This document shows, piece by piece, positions 49,312-60,444 of a DNA stretch of 64,000 bases. Made by a program: the position numbers and the translations under genes. Every line of letters begins with the position of its first letter. The stretch's first letter is position 1. The stretch comes from Hansfordia pulvinata. Lineage: Eukaryota; Ascomycota; Sordariomycetes; Xylariales. The notes beneath the pieces are model-generated. The model was not told the origin of the DNA and searched no databases. It was given only the letters and a program-made list of their open reading frames with translations. The stretch lies in NCBI GenBank assembly GCA_006538405.1, contig BJKQ01000012.1:469001-533000 (forward strand). Direction: 5' to 3'.

Positions 49312-50879
49312 GACCTAAGCAAAGCAGGTAGTCGTGATCCTCGCTGCTTTTTCTAGGGGAGCTCTCGATTCCACGTGCCGCTGGCGCCGGCGTCGTTGTC
49401 AGAGGATGCCATCGCACCAAGGGGACTGCTCTATTTCGGGGAGATTCCTTTTATTATTTTATTTTCAATAAAGGTTCATCGCTTTGAACGACGAATGCAG
49501 GGGTGTTCCAATGTGTAACAATTGTATTTCAAAGTAGTGCTTATTAGAAGTGGCTTTAGAACACGTTTATGAGATGAAAAAACAAACCAGAAAAAAATTA
49601 AGGTCTAGCCCGGTGGTAACTACCGATGCCTTGGCCGTACCGGGGCCAGGACCTTTACACGTCTGTTATCTACCCCGGCGTCGGATAAGTCGGTCGGGTG
49701 GTTCGCATCGCCGCGCGTGTTCAGCCGCAGCGACTTTATGAGTAGCCGGCGGAGGCTGTGGCGGTAAAGTGGCGCGTGCGGGATACCGAGTACGGCAGGA
49801 CGTGATTCATCAAAGACGCCACCATTCACCCGCGAACTCTTGCCGTATTCCGGACACCACTCCTATAGCTGACTACTGGTCCCTGTAAATATTATGTAAA
49901 CTAGGAATGCAGAAGTGCGCAAATCAAGAAGTCCCTCAAGCAGCGACAAATACCTTTATAAGCTAATCCCAGATTAGCTACGAGAGGCCCGGCTCCCAGG
50001 TAGCTGAAAGTTCTCATACGATCAACAATATCAAGCGGGTAAAGCTGCGGTGGTGAAGGCGGCTGCACAATTAGCGAGAGCTCTGGAAACGCATACGGAG
50101 ACAGGGCACATCGAAGCGACGCCCTTTGAAAGAAAAAGAGATCAGGAGCTTAAGGTAAAGAAGAGCGATAGGATTGCCCAAAGAATCGTCTTGCAGACAT
50201 GATCAGTTCAAGCCCGAAAAAAAAGAGCAACGGACATTCCGTAGCTCATCAAGTTAATGTAAAGAAATGAAAGAGCAGCGATCCCGCCAAAACGCGCCGG
50301 TGTATGGATAATGCTACTTGATTCGTTCCGGGCTCCACTGGGATAGGTACGCACATTGAACGCAACGAGAGGACCAATCTAAGAGCTGAACAGCTTCATC
50401 GCCACTGTGACGTTACTGAAAGGTGGGCTGATCAAGAGATCCTTGTACTTTCCGGGAAGGCCTAATTATGACCGCCACTTTTAAGCATGCCCCGGCAATC
50501 CGGCTACATTGAGTCGTGATTGGCCTTGAAAGTGTTTTTGTTAATTCCCATATTCATTTTGCTTACAATTAAAAGACTCTTTTCGTCCAAGTCCGAAGGG
50601 CTGAGAGATATTTCGTTTCAGCTTTGCCCCCGAGACAGGCAAGTAACACGCCTTGACGGCAACCATGTTTCTAAGAATGAACATTGATGGCCACGTTTAT
50701 GAATGAAAACATCATAAGCCAGGATTTCCCTTCTTTTAAAAGTTCTAATCATATAAGTACTTTCTCTTGGCTTCATCTTTACGGACCTGCAGCTCCAACA
50801 TCAATCGACTTCCTGATCTCTCTTCTGGTGTTAAGGCAAACCTTGATATTCATTCATTCCCTTACCTTCTTTGTGCAAG
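49312..50879. other. AT-richer intergenic stretch, left of the small secreted gene
   Basis: Base composition shifts from strongly GC-rich to near balanced. A 64-codon open frame (50008-50202, ending in TGA) has natural-looking composition (Lys, Glu, Ala, Gln) but no start or domain; it may be the remnant of a decayed gene. A TATAAG at 50753 lies about 125 bp before the small secreted gene. No transposon ends are identifiable by eye. Confidence 0.5.
49467..49472 (+). terminator. Candidate polyadenylation signal of P450 I
   Basis: AATAAA in an A/T-rich context 156 bp downstream of the P450 I stop. Confidence 0.45.
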
Positions 50880-51191
50880 ATGAAGTTCTCAACTATTTTC
50901 TGCGTTTTTTCCCTCCCGGCGCTCTCGTTGGCGATTACCCCAGGAGCTGTGATGAGGGCGAAAAGGGCGGGTCGAAATGAGTAAGTACTTGATGGACGAT
51001 TTCCGGGCGGTCACTGGTGGACCGTGGTGATTGATACAAAGATTTCTATTAGCGTGCGACCAGGCGATTACATGGAGGCAACTTCGTATTATGACGACGA
51101 GGCCATACAAGCCTTCAAAGAACAATGCAGAGCCAACGGCGGCAAACCGAAACATTCATGGAGTACAGGAGGGTATGGGTGTGACTCTTAA
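50880..51191 (+). CDS. Putative small secreted protein (79 aa, two exons)
   Basis: A new small gene found by splicing. Exon 1 (50880-50980) begins MKFSTIFCVFSLPALSLA, a textbook N-terminal secretion signal with a likely cut after the Ala. A 72-bp intron (50981-51052, GTAAGT...TATTAG) restores an Asp codon. Exon 2 (51053-51191) ends in TAA, overlapping an AATAAA. Residues 26-29 (RAKR) look like a Kex2 processing site, leaving a mature part of about 50 residues that is acidic then basic and has two Cys (one disulphide possible). Without the intron the frame stops right at the junction, so the splice signals and frame continuity support each other. I recognise no family. It lies in the AT-richer island inside the biosynthetic cluster, a setting typical of effector-like genes, but no function can be claimed. 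Confidence 0.55.
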
Positions 51192-52618
51192 TAAAGGCCA
51201 TGGCCATGGAAGACATATTACGCGGCAGCTGGAGATCCGCGGGACAGTTCTTTATGCGCCTGCCATCTGTCATAGCATGCGTGGAGTCTTTGAGTGTATC
51301 AGTGACGGAGAAGCTTTGGAATATCTGTTTTGGTCGATTATGCCAGGCTGGAGTGTTGTCAACTGACTCCAAGGCCGCGGGACAAAACGTATCGAACTGC
51401 ACTGAGCGCCTGTGAGCCAATACTTAGGGTGTACGATCAGGGCACTCGAGTATGGTCAAGGACATCACGGCCAGCAGATGGGACGATCAGGGGATGAAGA
51501 GGTGGATTATCATCAGGGCTCAATGAAGGCCACGGCGAGCCATGCTTGATCAGTTTACCCTCGGGAAAGTGAATTGCATATAAGAACCGGATGTTTCCTA
51601 CATATCTAGCCATTCAGGTCCAACCGGGAAAACGGGCGGAGTTCGAGCCTCACTTTGTCAAACCTTGAATTAAATGCTTTTATTCAGCCAATAGAACTCT
51701 ACTCTTACAGACAAGAAATAACTTCAATGTAGCTGGCCCGTTTCCACTACCATAATGTCCTGAAGTCGTCCTTGAATATTTGATGGGCCGATCCGGTGGA
51801 AGTGTACTTCTACTGCCAGTCTCGGCATCCCGTTGCCGCGTCCGGCCCATCAGGCAGGAGGGCTGGTGACGCGCTGTTCAGCTGTTCAGCTGTTGTTGGT
51901 GGCGGAGGCGGAGGCGGGGAAGGTGGCGATGGTCCATCGCAGCTTCACGCAGGAAATCGGTTGAACCTGTACCTTATGCACATACCTTAGGTGGTCATGG
52001 GTCTACTCTGCGACGGCAGTGGCGGCTTTAGCGGCTGTGCCCTCGCAGCATACTGCACAGTCCGGCGGGGATCGTTGAGGGCCCAGGGGCTTTGGAGGTC
52101 ACCGCGAGAGCCGGCCTCCTCGGGCACGCCGGGGCTTGCGAGGCCCAATGTGGTGCAACCTGCGGTCGCTTTACCAGTCTTACCCTCACCAGGAAACGGT
52201 ATCGGCAGAGGTATTACACGAAATCCATGCGCGACGTGGTTGATTTCGCTTGGAAGGAGTTTCACAAATCGGTTTCTCCTTACTGTGACATCGTGGTGCA
52301 ATTCTATCGACGTGATTGATTTGAAAGTATCGCAGTAATAAAAGAGCAATGTGGGTTAATAATATATATCATCTTAAAGCCGTTCTTAATACCTGTATCG
52401 AGTGGGAGCCTCGCAGGCTTGAAGCTGAGAATAAATCCCAACTGACAACACTGAGAGCGTCACAATGGCTTTGCAGCAATTCCGCCCAGGGGGACGAAGA
52501 GCTACGCCGACCCCCTTCCCCTTATCCAGGATACGAATTGGCCTCGACACAGCCCGACAGGTTAAGAACAGGACCTGGGAACGTCCTTACTTCCGATCGG
52601 CCGGAACATGGCCCCCCT
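51192..52618. other. AT-richer intergenic stretch, right of the small secreted gene
   Basis: Still AT-richer than its surroundings up to about 52.4 kb. A plus-strand frame open from about 52030 to the stop at 52319 contains a Cys-rich then basic/aromatic stretch (GACEAQCGATCGRF to VVQFYRRD) with natural composition but no start or signal; possibly an orphan exon. The last 150 bases are the 3' flank of the MFS gene. Confidence 0.4.
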
Positions 52619-54977
52619 CTATCGACGAGGCGTCGTCCGCCGAGTCCAGGCCGTCCCCGCCAACCGACGAACCCCTTCTCTCCTCCCCCTTCGCCGACTC
52701 GCCTGCCCCTCCTCCTCCTCCTCCTCCTCCTCCCCCGTCCCTCTTCCCCTCAGCGACGCCCACCCGCCCATCCCCCACGCGACGAGCGCGCACGACGCCC
52801 CCAGCGCCGCGACGAGGCAGAACACGCGGTCGACGCTGTCGGCCCAGGCGCGCAGCGCGCCGGGGAGGCCCGCGGGGCCCACGACGGCGCGGAAGCCCGT
52901 GGCGCCGGCCCGGATGACGGCTTCTGCGGTTGCGGTGGCGACGGCAGAAGAAGAAGAAGAAGGGGGAGAAGAAGAAGAAGAAGACACTATTCTGAGGGGT
53001 ATCTCGCGCCGCAGGCTCTCGACCAGGACCACGTTGCAGAGGGCCAGGGCCACGGCGGGGCCGAGAGACTGCGCGAGGACCACGAACGCCATGGCCGAGG
53101 GGAGGTCCTCCCCGCTCACCACGGACTGGACTGCTACGATGGCCTTTTTGGGGGGAACAGAGAAAGAGGGGGAGGGTAAGCGAGCTGACTTGAAAAGGGG
53201 GCCTTTGAAAAAGAAAAATATGAAGAAGGGAGAGAGAGAAGGGGGGAGAGGGGGGAGAGGGGACGTACAAGGTTGAGGCCGAGCCCCGAGCCGACGCCGG
53301 CGATGAGCTGGAAGCCCACCCACCAGCCCGTCGGGCTCGAGGGCTGCAGGATCGAGTACAGCCCGCTGCCGTTGGACAGCAGCACGATGGACGCGAGGGC
53401 CAGGGGCAGCACGGAGCCGACTTTTTGCACTGTTTTTTTTTTTTTTTTTTTCTCGCGTCAGTACGTGTCGATTATTTTCGTGTGAGGGGTGGTGTCTCTT
53501 GCTTCTCCCTTGTTGCTCGTTCTCTCCCTCGGTGGTACTCACACAGAACCCCCGAGCAGGCGGCCATGAGCAGCTCGGGCAGGATCGTGGGCAGCAGGTA
53601 GACGCCGCTCAGCATGGGGGAGACGCCCAGGACGGCCTGGAAGTAGATGGGCAGGTAGTACGCGGCGCCGTACAGGGCGGACATGAAGAGGGCCTGGAAG
53701 GCGGCCGAGGTCCACACGGCGCGCCGGCAGACCAGGGACGGGGGCAGCAGCGCGCGGTCGCCCCTGGACCGGTTCCACAGGAGCCACGCCGTGGACGTCG
53801 CCGCGGAGCCGCAGAAGAGGCCGATCGTGCGCGGCGAGGACCACGACGAGGAGGAGGAGGAGGGCTGCTGCTGCTGTAAGGCCAGGAGGAGCTGCAGGAC
53901 GGCCGGCGCGAAGAGGCAGAAGCCCACGAGGTCGAAGTGGCCGCGGAGGGTGGACAGCAGCCCCGCCGAGGAGGGCTTGCGGGCCTGCTCGGGGATGCGG
54001 GTGAGGCTGACGGCCAGGGCGACGACGGCGCCGGCGGGGAGGTTGAGGTAGAAGCCTAGGGCGGTGCCGTGGGATGGCAAAGTCAGCATCCGGCTCTCGC
54101 CTCGCGGGGGAGGGGTTGTGTGTGTGATCGTCGACTGGGCTGCGTGCCGGCCGGCACCACACTGCACTTACACCATCGCCATGTGCTGTATGAAGTGAGG
54201 GAGCCGCCTATCAGGGGCCCGAACACCAAGCCGAGCTGGCCGACTGCGGCGCAGATCATTAGCACTCTACTCGTCCGACAGGCCCTTTTAGGGGACGGGG
54301 TAATTTAAGTCGTCGTACTTCCCACGGTCAGCCCGATCAGACCTGCTCGTGTCTGTCAGCTTCAGCGCCCTGCCGAGTGCTACTCTTTTGAAAAGCTCTG
54401 CTCACCCGGTCTCTCCTCGAGCGGGGCGCAACCGGAAATGATGATGATGGCGCCGTTGATGATGCCGGCGGCCCCGACGCCGGCGACGGCGCGGCCGACG
54501 ATGAGCATGGTCGAGGACGACGCGGCGCCGCAGATGAGGGAGCCGATCTCGAAGATGCCGAAGAAGGAGAGGAACGATAGCTGTGCGTCGTGGAGACGCC
54601 ACCGTCAGCTTTTCCCACTCTACTTCACTCCATGTCCAACGCGGGAGAGAAAAGGGGAAAGGGGTTCCCGTACCTTGGTGCTGAAGTGGGCGTACACCTT
54701 GCCAGTCAGGGGCTGCGGAGCGGCACTGCGATTCACGCGCGTTCCCGTCAGCACACCAAACCGTCAAATTCCCAACGACCGCGCCGACTCACCTCCCAAA
54801 CTGGTACGCGCTGGCGTACCAGCCGACGTCCGCGAGGGACCGGAACTCGTCGGTGATGCGCGGGATGGCGGTGCTGATGACCATGGTGTCGACCAGCATG
54901 AGGAAGCAGGCCAGCGCCACGCTGGCGACCACGACGGCCAGCCTGAGCCCGGCCACGCTGGGCGGTGCTCCTGGTGG

Positions 54978-55031
<54 letters not shown>

Positions 55032-55196
55032 TTCTTGTTCTTGTTGATGAGTATGTTGCGTTGCCTTGGCCGAGGCGTCCTCGTCGCCGCCGTCGGACGA
55101 GCGGCGCGTCTCTTCGCTACCGCTGGTCGAGACGTCCGTCGTCGAGGCGTCCCGGGCTGGCAGCTCGCTCATCTCCGTGCTGCTGTGTTGTGGCAT
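52619..55196 (-). CDS. MFS transporter, DHA2-like, seven exons, one apparent frameshift (about 642 aa)
   Basis: A 14-helix drug:H+ antiporter type exporter, the likely efflux route for the cluster product. Minus-strand exons: 55196-54793, 54725-54674, 54580-54406, 54269-54172, 54055-53543, 53429-53269, 53143-52619. Exon 1 encodes an acidic N-terminus, a Gln tract (CTG repeat at 54980-55028) and helix 1 with [18 protein letters not shown], a DHA2 signature. Later text is typical: [41 protein letters not shown] (helix 4), [28 protein letters not shown]. Exons 3 and 4 join in frame only if one base is added to the three-base C run at 54405-54407, giving 1929 nt, a multiple of three. The last loop carries a Ser tract encoded by TCT repeats, and the C-terminus is Glu/Arg-rich. 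Resembles HC-toxin-pump-like fungal carriers; substrate unknown. Confidence 0.88.
54980..55028. repeat. (CTG)n trinucleotide repeat in MFS exon 1
   Basis: A perfect CTG run encoding about 16-18 Gln in the cytosolic N-terminus of the MFS protein. Confidence 0.9.
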
Positions 55197-57064
55197 CTTG
55201 TAATGCTTTCTTTATTTTCTCGGTCGTATGATAGATTTCCCCGCTCAGCCGACGTCGTGATTTCTCGGAGGTGTGCTAATAGTCCGTGGTCGTGCCCTAC
55301 GTCCTGCTGGGAAAGCGGGCAGGTGCCATTTCTCTTAAAGAGAGCGAGCCGGCAGGTTTTTTTTCTGCTCTTGTCACCGCCGACCCGAAAGCCCGGGACA
55401 CGACACTCCCCGCCCGCGCGGGATCACACATCCCGCGGGTCCAAGCCCTATTCATGATGTTCCCCCAGCCTGCGGCCCGCCGCTATCAAAGGGGCCGGCC
55501 GAGTTGGCAGTTCCGCAGCGGCGGCGTTACACGCCCTTGCCGTCGGCTCGTCCCGCGGGATGTGGTGATGGGGGACGCTCTGGTGAGACATTACTTATTT
55601 TGAAACGGAAAGCTAGGCTGGAGTTGCCCGCGTGCTGACGGGCGGCGCGTCTTTGGGGATGGCCTCCGACGACGAACGCCCTCTGGTGGGCCGGGGAGTC
55701 GGCCTGGCAGCCACCGCGGAGGACAAAAGTGCCTGTCTAGAGCGCTGGCCATGGTCTGCTCTGGTTGAAGTGGCGACGGGGGCTTCTGCAGTGACACAGT
55801 TGCTAGTGAAGTCGTCCTCCCGTGTTGCACCAAGCTGTACTGGACGCCATCGGACGTCTCGAGATGAGAGACGCAGAGATGACAGGCTAAATCCACAGCA
55901 AGAAGAGCCTTCTCTTGCTCAAACGCAGCCACGTGAGTGGCCAGGGAGCTACGTTAGAAGATACCTTGTCTAGATCTTTGATTGCTGGCCTGAGGGACTG
56001 TGGGCTGCAGCGGTGCCTCTCTCGCCCGACAAGCGATATCTTCGGGCATTTCCAACCCGCAGTTCCAGCCCTCAGAAACCCGCCCCTGTGACCGTCATGA
56101 TGCTTGCGTTACGCGTGTCGATGACTTGGCGTGACCGTCCGTCCCGCCCTGGCGTGTTGCCAGGCTGTGTTGTTGTTGTCGTTGTTGTTGTCCCCCTCGT
56201 CCACCTCAACTCGCCTCGTGGTACGCTTGCTGGGCTCACGGGAACCGACTGCTCCTTTCCTGGGCTGATGTCAGTCCGGGCACCACCATTGATTGGCTCG
56301 GGCTGCTCGGGGGCGCGATGAGAGCGAATGGCGGCGGCCCGTCAGCTTAAGTCCAATGTCACATCCCTGTGGCGGGGTCATGTCATTCCCCTTCCCTGCG
56401 GTGGCTGCCTGGACGCCCGACTCGGCCGCAAGCCGTGGGTACATGGCGATTAGGATCATTCAACATGTTACCATCCATGGTACCCAATATCAGTGGTATC
56501 CGTACCCGCGTAGAGAGGGCAGCACCACCCGGGGCAGTGCTTGAAGCGCTGCTTTCCTGCTAATATGAGCAGACACGGGTGACGATAGTGCAGACAAGGC
56601 GTGGCCGGCAGGATGTGCGCATAGAGCCGAATCCCCCCCCCCCGTATACGGACGCACGGACATGTATGTGGGCAGAGCCTCTCGCTCATACTGATACTCG
56701 TAGCTTTCATAGCTCTCATAGCTCTCCCCATCACTCATAGCTCTGCGCTTGGCTGCCAGCTAAACTTGAAGTAGCCTCGTTAGCGGCGGGCCATCTTGCG
56801 TACGGAGGATATACGAGCACACTGCACCCTACAAACAACCCTTGCAGTCAGCACTCTCATCAGCTCTTCTCTTCTCCGTCGGGGAAGCTGACTTCTGCCT
56901 CCTCCATACGTCCAGGCATGTTCCATATGCCAGACAGGGTCACCGTCTCGGACTGTGTCTGCAGAGCCGCGACTCCCGTCTCGTGAACTCACCCGGGACA
57001 ATCCCCCCCCACCCGTCTCGAAGAAAGGACACATCCCAACCTACCCACTCAGACCACCGCCGCC
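55197..57064. other. Divergent intergenic region between MFS and P450 II
   Basis: 1.9 kb with no supported gene, presumably carrying both promoters. It holds one TACTCGTA octamer (56695-56702) and a short TAGCTCTCATAGCTCTC direct repeat (about 56700-56740). The 57000-57064 leader is C/A-rich, ending in CCGCCATGG at the P450 start. Confidence 0.55.
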
Positions 57065-59293
57065 ATGGATGCTCTCGCCGACGTGCTGTCGTGGCGTCGC
57101 GCCGCCGAGGCGCTGGTCCTCTACGGTGTCACGCTGGCCCTCTACCGCCTGTTCCTGCACCCTCTCGCCGGGTTCCCGGGCCCCCGGCTCGCCGCCGTCT
57201 CGCGCTGGTACGAGGCCTACCACGACGTGGTCTGCGACGGCCAGTACACCTTCAAGATCCGGGAGCTGCACAAGCAATACGGTAGGTGCCATAGCAGGAA
57301 GTACATCTAAGTGGTAGTCAGAGGGGCCTTTCGTCTCGTGCCTCAGGCTCCTCGTCCCCCTCTTCCCCCCACCCCCCCCGCACAGAGAGGCGAAAAGGGG
57401 GAGGGGCTAGCAACGGGAGAAGAGCAAGAAGAAGAGAATAAACAAGCCGGCTGGCTAACTGACTGACTGATTGACACATCGTCCAAGGCCCCGTCGTGCG
57501 AATCAGCCCGCACGAGCTGCACGTCAGCGACCCGGCCTTCTTCGACCAGCTGTACCGCCACGACGGCCGCTGGCACAAGTACGCCTGGGCCGTCGACGGC
57601 TTCGCGGCCCCGGGCGCCGTGCTCTGCACCGCCAACCACGACGCCCACCGCGCCCGCCGCCAGCCCATCAACCCCGTCTTCTCGCGCGCGCGCATCCACG
57701 CCCAGCAGCCCGCCGTCAAGCGGCACCTGGCCCGCCTGTTCCGCCGCCTGCGCGCCGCCGCCGCCTCGAACTCCTCCGGGGCCGGCCTGGGGGAGGAGGA
57801 GGAGGAGGAGGACAAGTTGTCGTCGTCTTCTTCGTCGTGGTCGCCCACGCTGAACCTGGGCGCCGCCATCTCGGCCCTCGTGCAGGACATCACCCAGGAG
57901 TACCTGGTCGGCACGGCGTACGGCGACCTCGACAAGCCCGACTTCAACGAGGGCGTTCTCCGGACGAGCGCCGCCGGGGGCCGCATGTGGCACCTCGGCA
58001 AGCACGTGACGTGGGTCGTGCCGCTGCTCAAGTCGATCCCGCTCGAGTGGATGGTCCGCATGGCCGGCGACGACGACAAGGTCCTCTTCGAGCACCTCAT
58101 GGTACGATGACACTCACTCCCAAGCTGTTACCCATCCCGCCCCTTTTTCCCCTTCCCCTTTCCCTTTTTCCCCTTCCCCTTTCCCTTCTTCTCCTCCTCC
58201 CCCTCCTCGTGGTTTGGACGAACCCCGTTCCCCCCCCCCCCCCCCCTCCTTTCTTGCAACTCGGACACTCACAGGGTGTAAAAAAAAAGGCCACCGAGCG
58301 AGACACCAAGGCCATCATGCAGTCCATAGCCGACGGCCCCACCGACACGGGCGAGGAGGAGGAGGCGGAGGCCCCGCGGGGACGGACCCTGGTCCACGAG
58401 ATCATGGAGTCGCGCCTGCCCGCCGCCGACAAGGCGCCGCGCCGCGTCCAGGAGGACGTCGGCATCGTCACGGGCGCCGGCTTCGAGACGACCGCGAGCT
58501 GCCTGCGCGTCGCCCTCGCCAACGTCTACCACGACCCGCGCATCCTCTCCAGGCTGCGCGCCGAGCTGGACGCCGCCGCCGCCGCCATGCCCGCGGCGAA
58601 GAACAACAACGACGACGTGGAGGAGATGATGCCGCTGCCGCTGGAGCTGCCGGACCTCCGCGCCCTCGAGGCCCTGCCCTACCTGACCGCGGTGCTGAGC
58701 GAGGCGCTGCGCCTGAGCCCCGCCGTCGCCACCCGCATGGCCCGCGTCCCCGAGCGCGACCTCTACTGCGCCGCCGCGGGGCGCAGCATCCCCGCCGGCG
58801 CCGCCGTCGGCATGACCCTCGTCCTGCTGCACACGGACGAGGACGCGTGGCCGGACCCCTTCCGCTTCGACCCGGAGCGCTGGATGCCCGGCGCCGCCGC
58901 CGCTGCGACCGCCGGCGGCGAGGGCGAGGGCGGGGGCGGGGGCGGCGAAAAGAAGCTTTCTGCTAGGAGGGTGTTTGCGCCGTTCTCCAAGGGCACCCGC
59001 ATGTGCGTCGGGATGAAGTAAGATCCCCCCCCCCCTCCCCCCTATAATCTCTTTTGAGGCGATCATCACCCCCGACCCCCCTCCACCGAAGAAAAGGGCC
59101 GCGCTTGCTGACCCGCTCGCTGCACAGCATGGCCTACGCCGAGATGTACCTGACGCTGGCCGCCATCGTCCGCTGCTTCGACGTGCAGCTCGACGGGTCG
59201 AGCCCGGAGGACTTCCTGCCGATCAAGGACAATTTTGCCATCGGCGTCAAGAGCCAGGGCTTCCTGTACGCCAAGGTGCGGGAGAGGGCGTGA
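57065..59293 (+). CDS. Cytochrome P450 II, four exons, intact (579 aa)
   Basis: A monooxygenase of the fungal trichodiene-oxygenase-like group, by overall pattern. ATG 57065 is in CCGCCATGG. Exons: 57065-57281, 57488-58101, 58275-59017, 59128-59293. A membrane anchor ([19 protein letters not shown]) is followed by the [13 protein letters not shown] segment. The I-helix motif is GAGFETTAS (about 58480), ExxR is SEALRLSP (58697), PERW follows (58875), and the haem loop [11 protein letters not shown] joins NMAYAEM across the last intron with the Cys ligand intact. Glu and Ser tracts (57790-57840) lie between helices, and a Gly/Ala tract (58885-58945) just before the haem loop. Unlike P450 I, every conserved motif is canonical and the spliced frame needs no correction (1740 nt). 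It is 1.9 kb from the divergent MFS gene. Confidence 0.93.
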
Positions 59294-60444
59294 GCGAGCC
59301 TACGGGGAAGGCGGGGGGTAAGGGGGGAGGAAGGCTGCTTTCAGGCTGATGTACAAGCCATGTGCCCTCTAAAAACAATAAGAAAAAGACCAGATTAGAA
59401 AAAAAATGCTCTGCCCTGTTAGTTCGGCTCTTCTAACTCGCACACACACCTCCGCGCTGGTGTGTGCAAGTTAATTCAGCCCGCTTGAGTACCAACCTAA
59501 CATTGTCAAGATCTGCCGGGCTGCCTTCCCAATGGTGACACCCGCCCGGCCAATGGAAACGCGCCCCCGGACCGTTGCGCACAGCCACGCCGTCTCTTGT
59601 AACCGGCAAAACGTCCCCAAAAAAGGGGGGGAAAGGGTTTCTCGTGTCTCTTCTGGTGCCAAGCGGCCCGCGCTGTCCCGGGTTTTGCCCCAGCCAACGA
59701 CACCCTGTGATACTGCAGCTCGCCTCCGATGCGTCGTCACCCCTGGTGCTCGGAGTCAAGACCAAGCAAGCCCAGGGGGGGGTCCGCTCCCATGTTACAC
59801 AGCCAACCCCGGCAAATCTCGCCCGCGGTCTGCCGCGCTGCCTGTTTGTGCCCGAGCTCTCTGGCGGATGTGTTCCTGCGCCCCCTCCCCCCTACCGGCT
59901 GAGGGGGGAACCAGGGGAGAAGCCGGCAAGCGGGAAGCAACGTAACCAGCAGCCGTGTGCTTGCGGCCGTGTAGGTGGGTGCTCGGCATTATGCACCCCC
60001 TCGCCTCGAGGAGGCCGGGGAGCGGAAGCGAAGGGGAAGGAATACGCGGGACAGCCGGTCAGCCGAGACGACGCGCGCAGCTACGGGTACTCACACAGCA
60101 TAGGTTGTGAGATATACCTCGCCGGCGCTTGTGAGCCGTCTGCAGAGATTGGAGTCCGGCATATGTTCCAGGCTGCTTGGCTATGAGCTGCCGTTGCCGT
60201 CGATGATATAGAGTGTAGATGTCGCCAGTAAGACAGGGTGAGAATACGCACTTGACAGTCTATCTCGGCCCTCTTCCTTCTCACTCTACGTCCGGCCCCT
60301 TTCGCTCAGCACCGTCATCTACATCTACATACCTAAGGTTATTTCATAATAAGATTCTACCGAGGATCCCCTCAACTCCAAACATCAGGAAAAGAATCGG
60401 AAGTTTCCCTCAGCACAAGCCAAAAAAAAAAAAGGAAAAGAAAA
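59294..60444. other. Intergenic, no gene seen
   Basis: 1.15 kb between P450 II and the NmrA-like gene. An A-rich stretch (59365-59410) probably contains the P450 3' end signal. Just before the NmrA-like start is a 13-base A run (60422) and A/G-rich leader. No domain-bearing frame. Confidence 0.55.
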
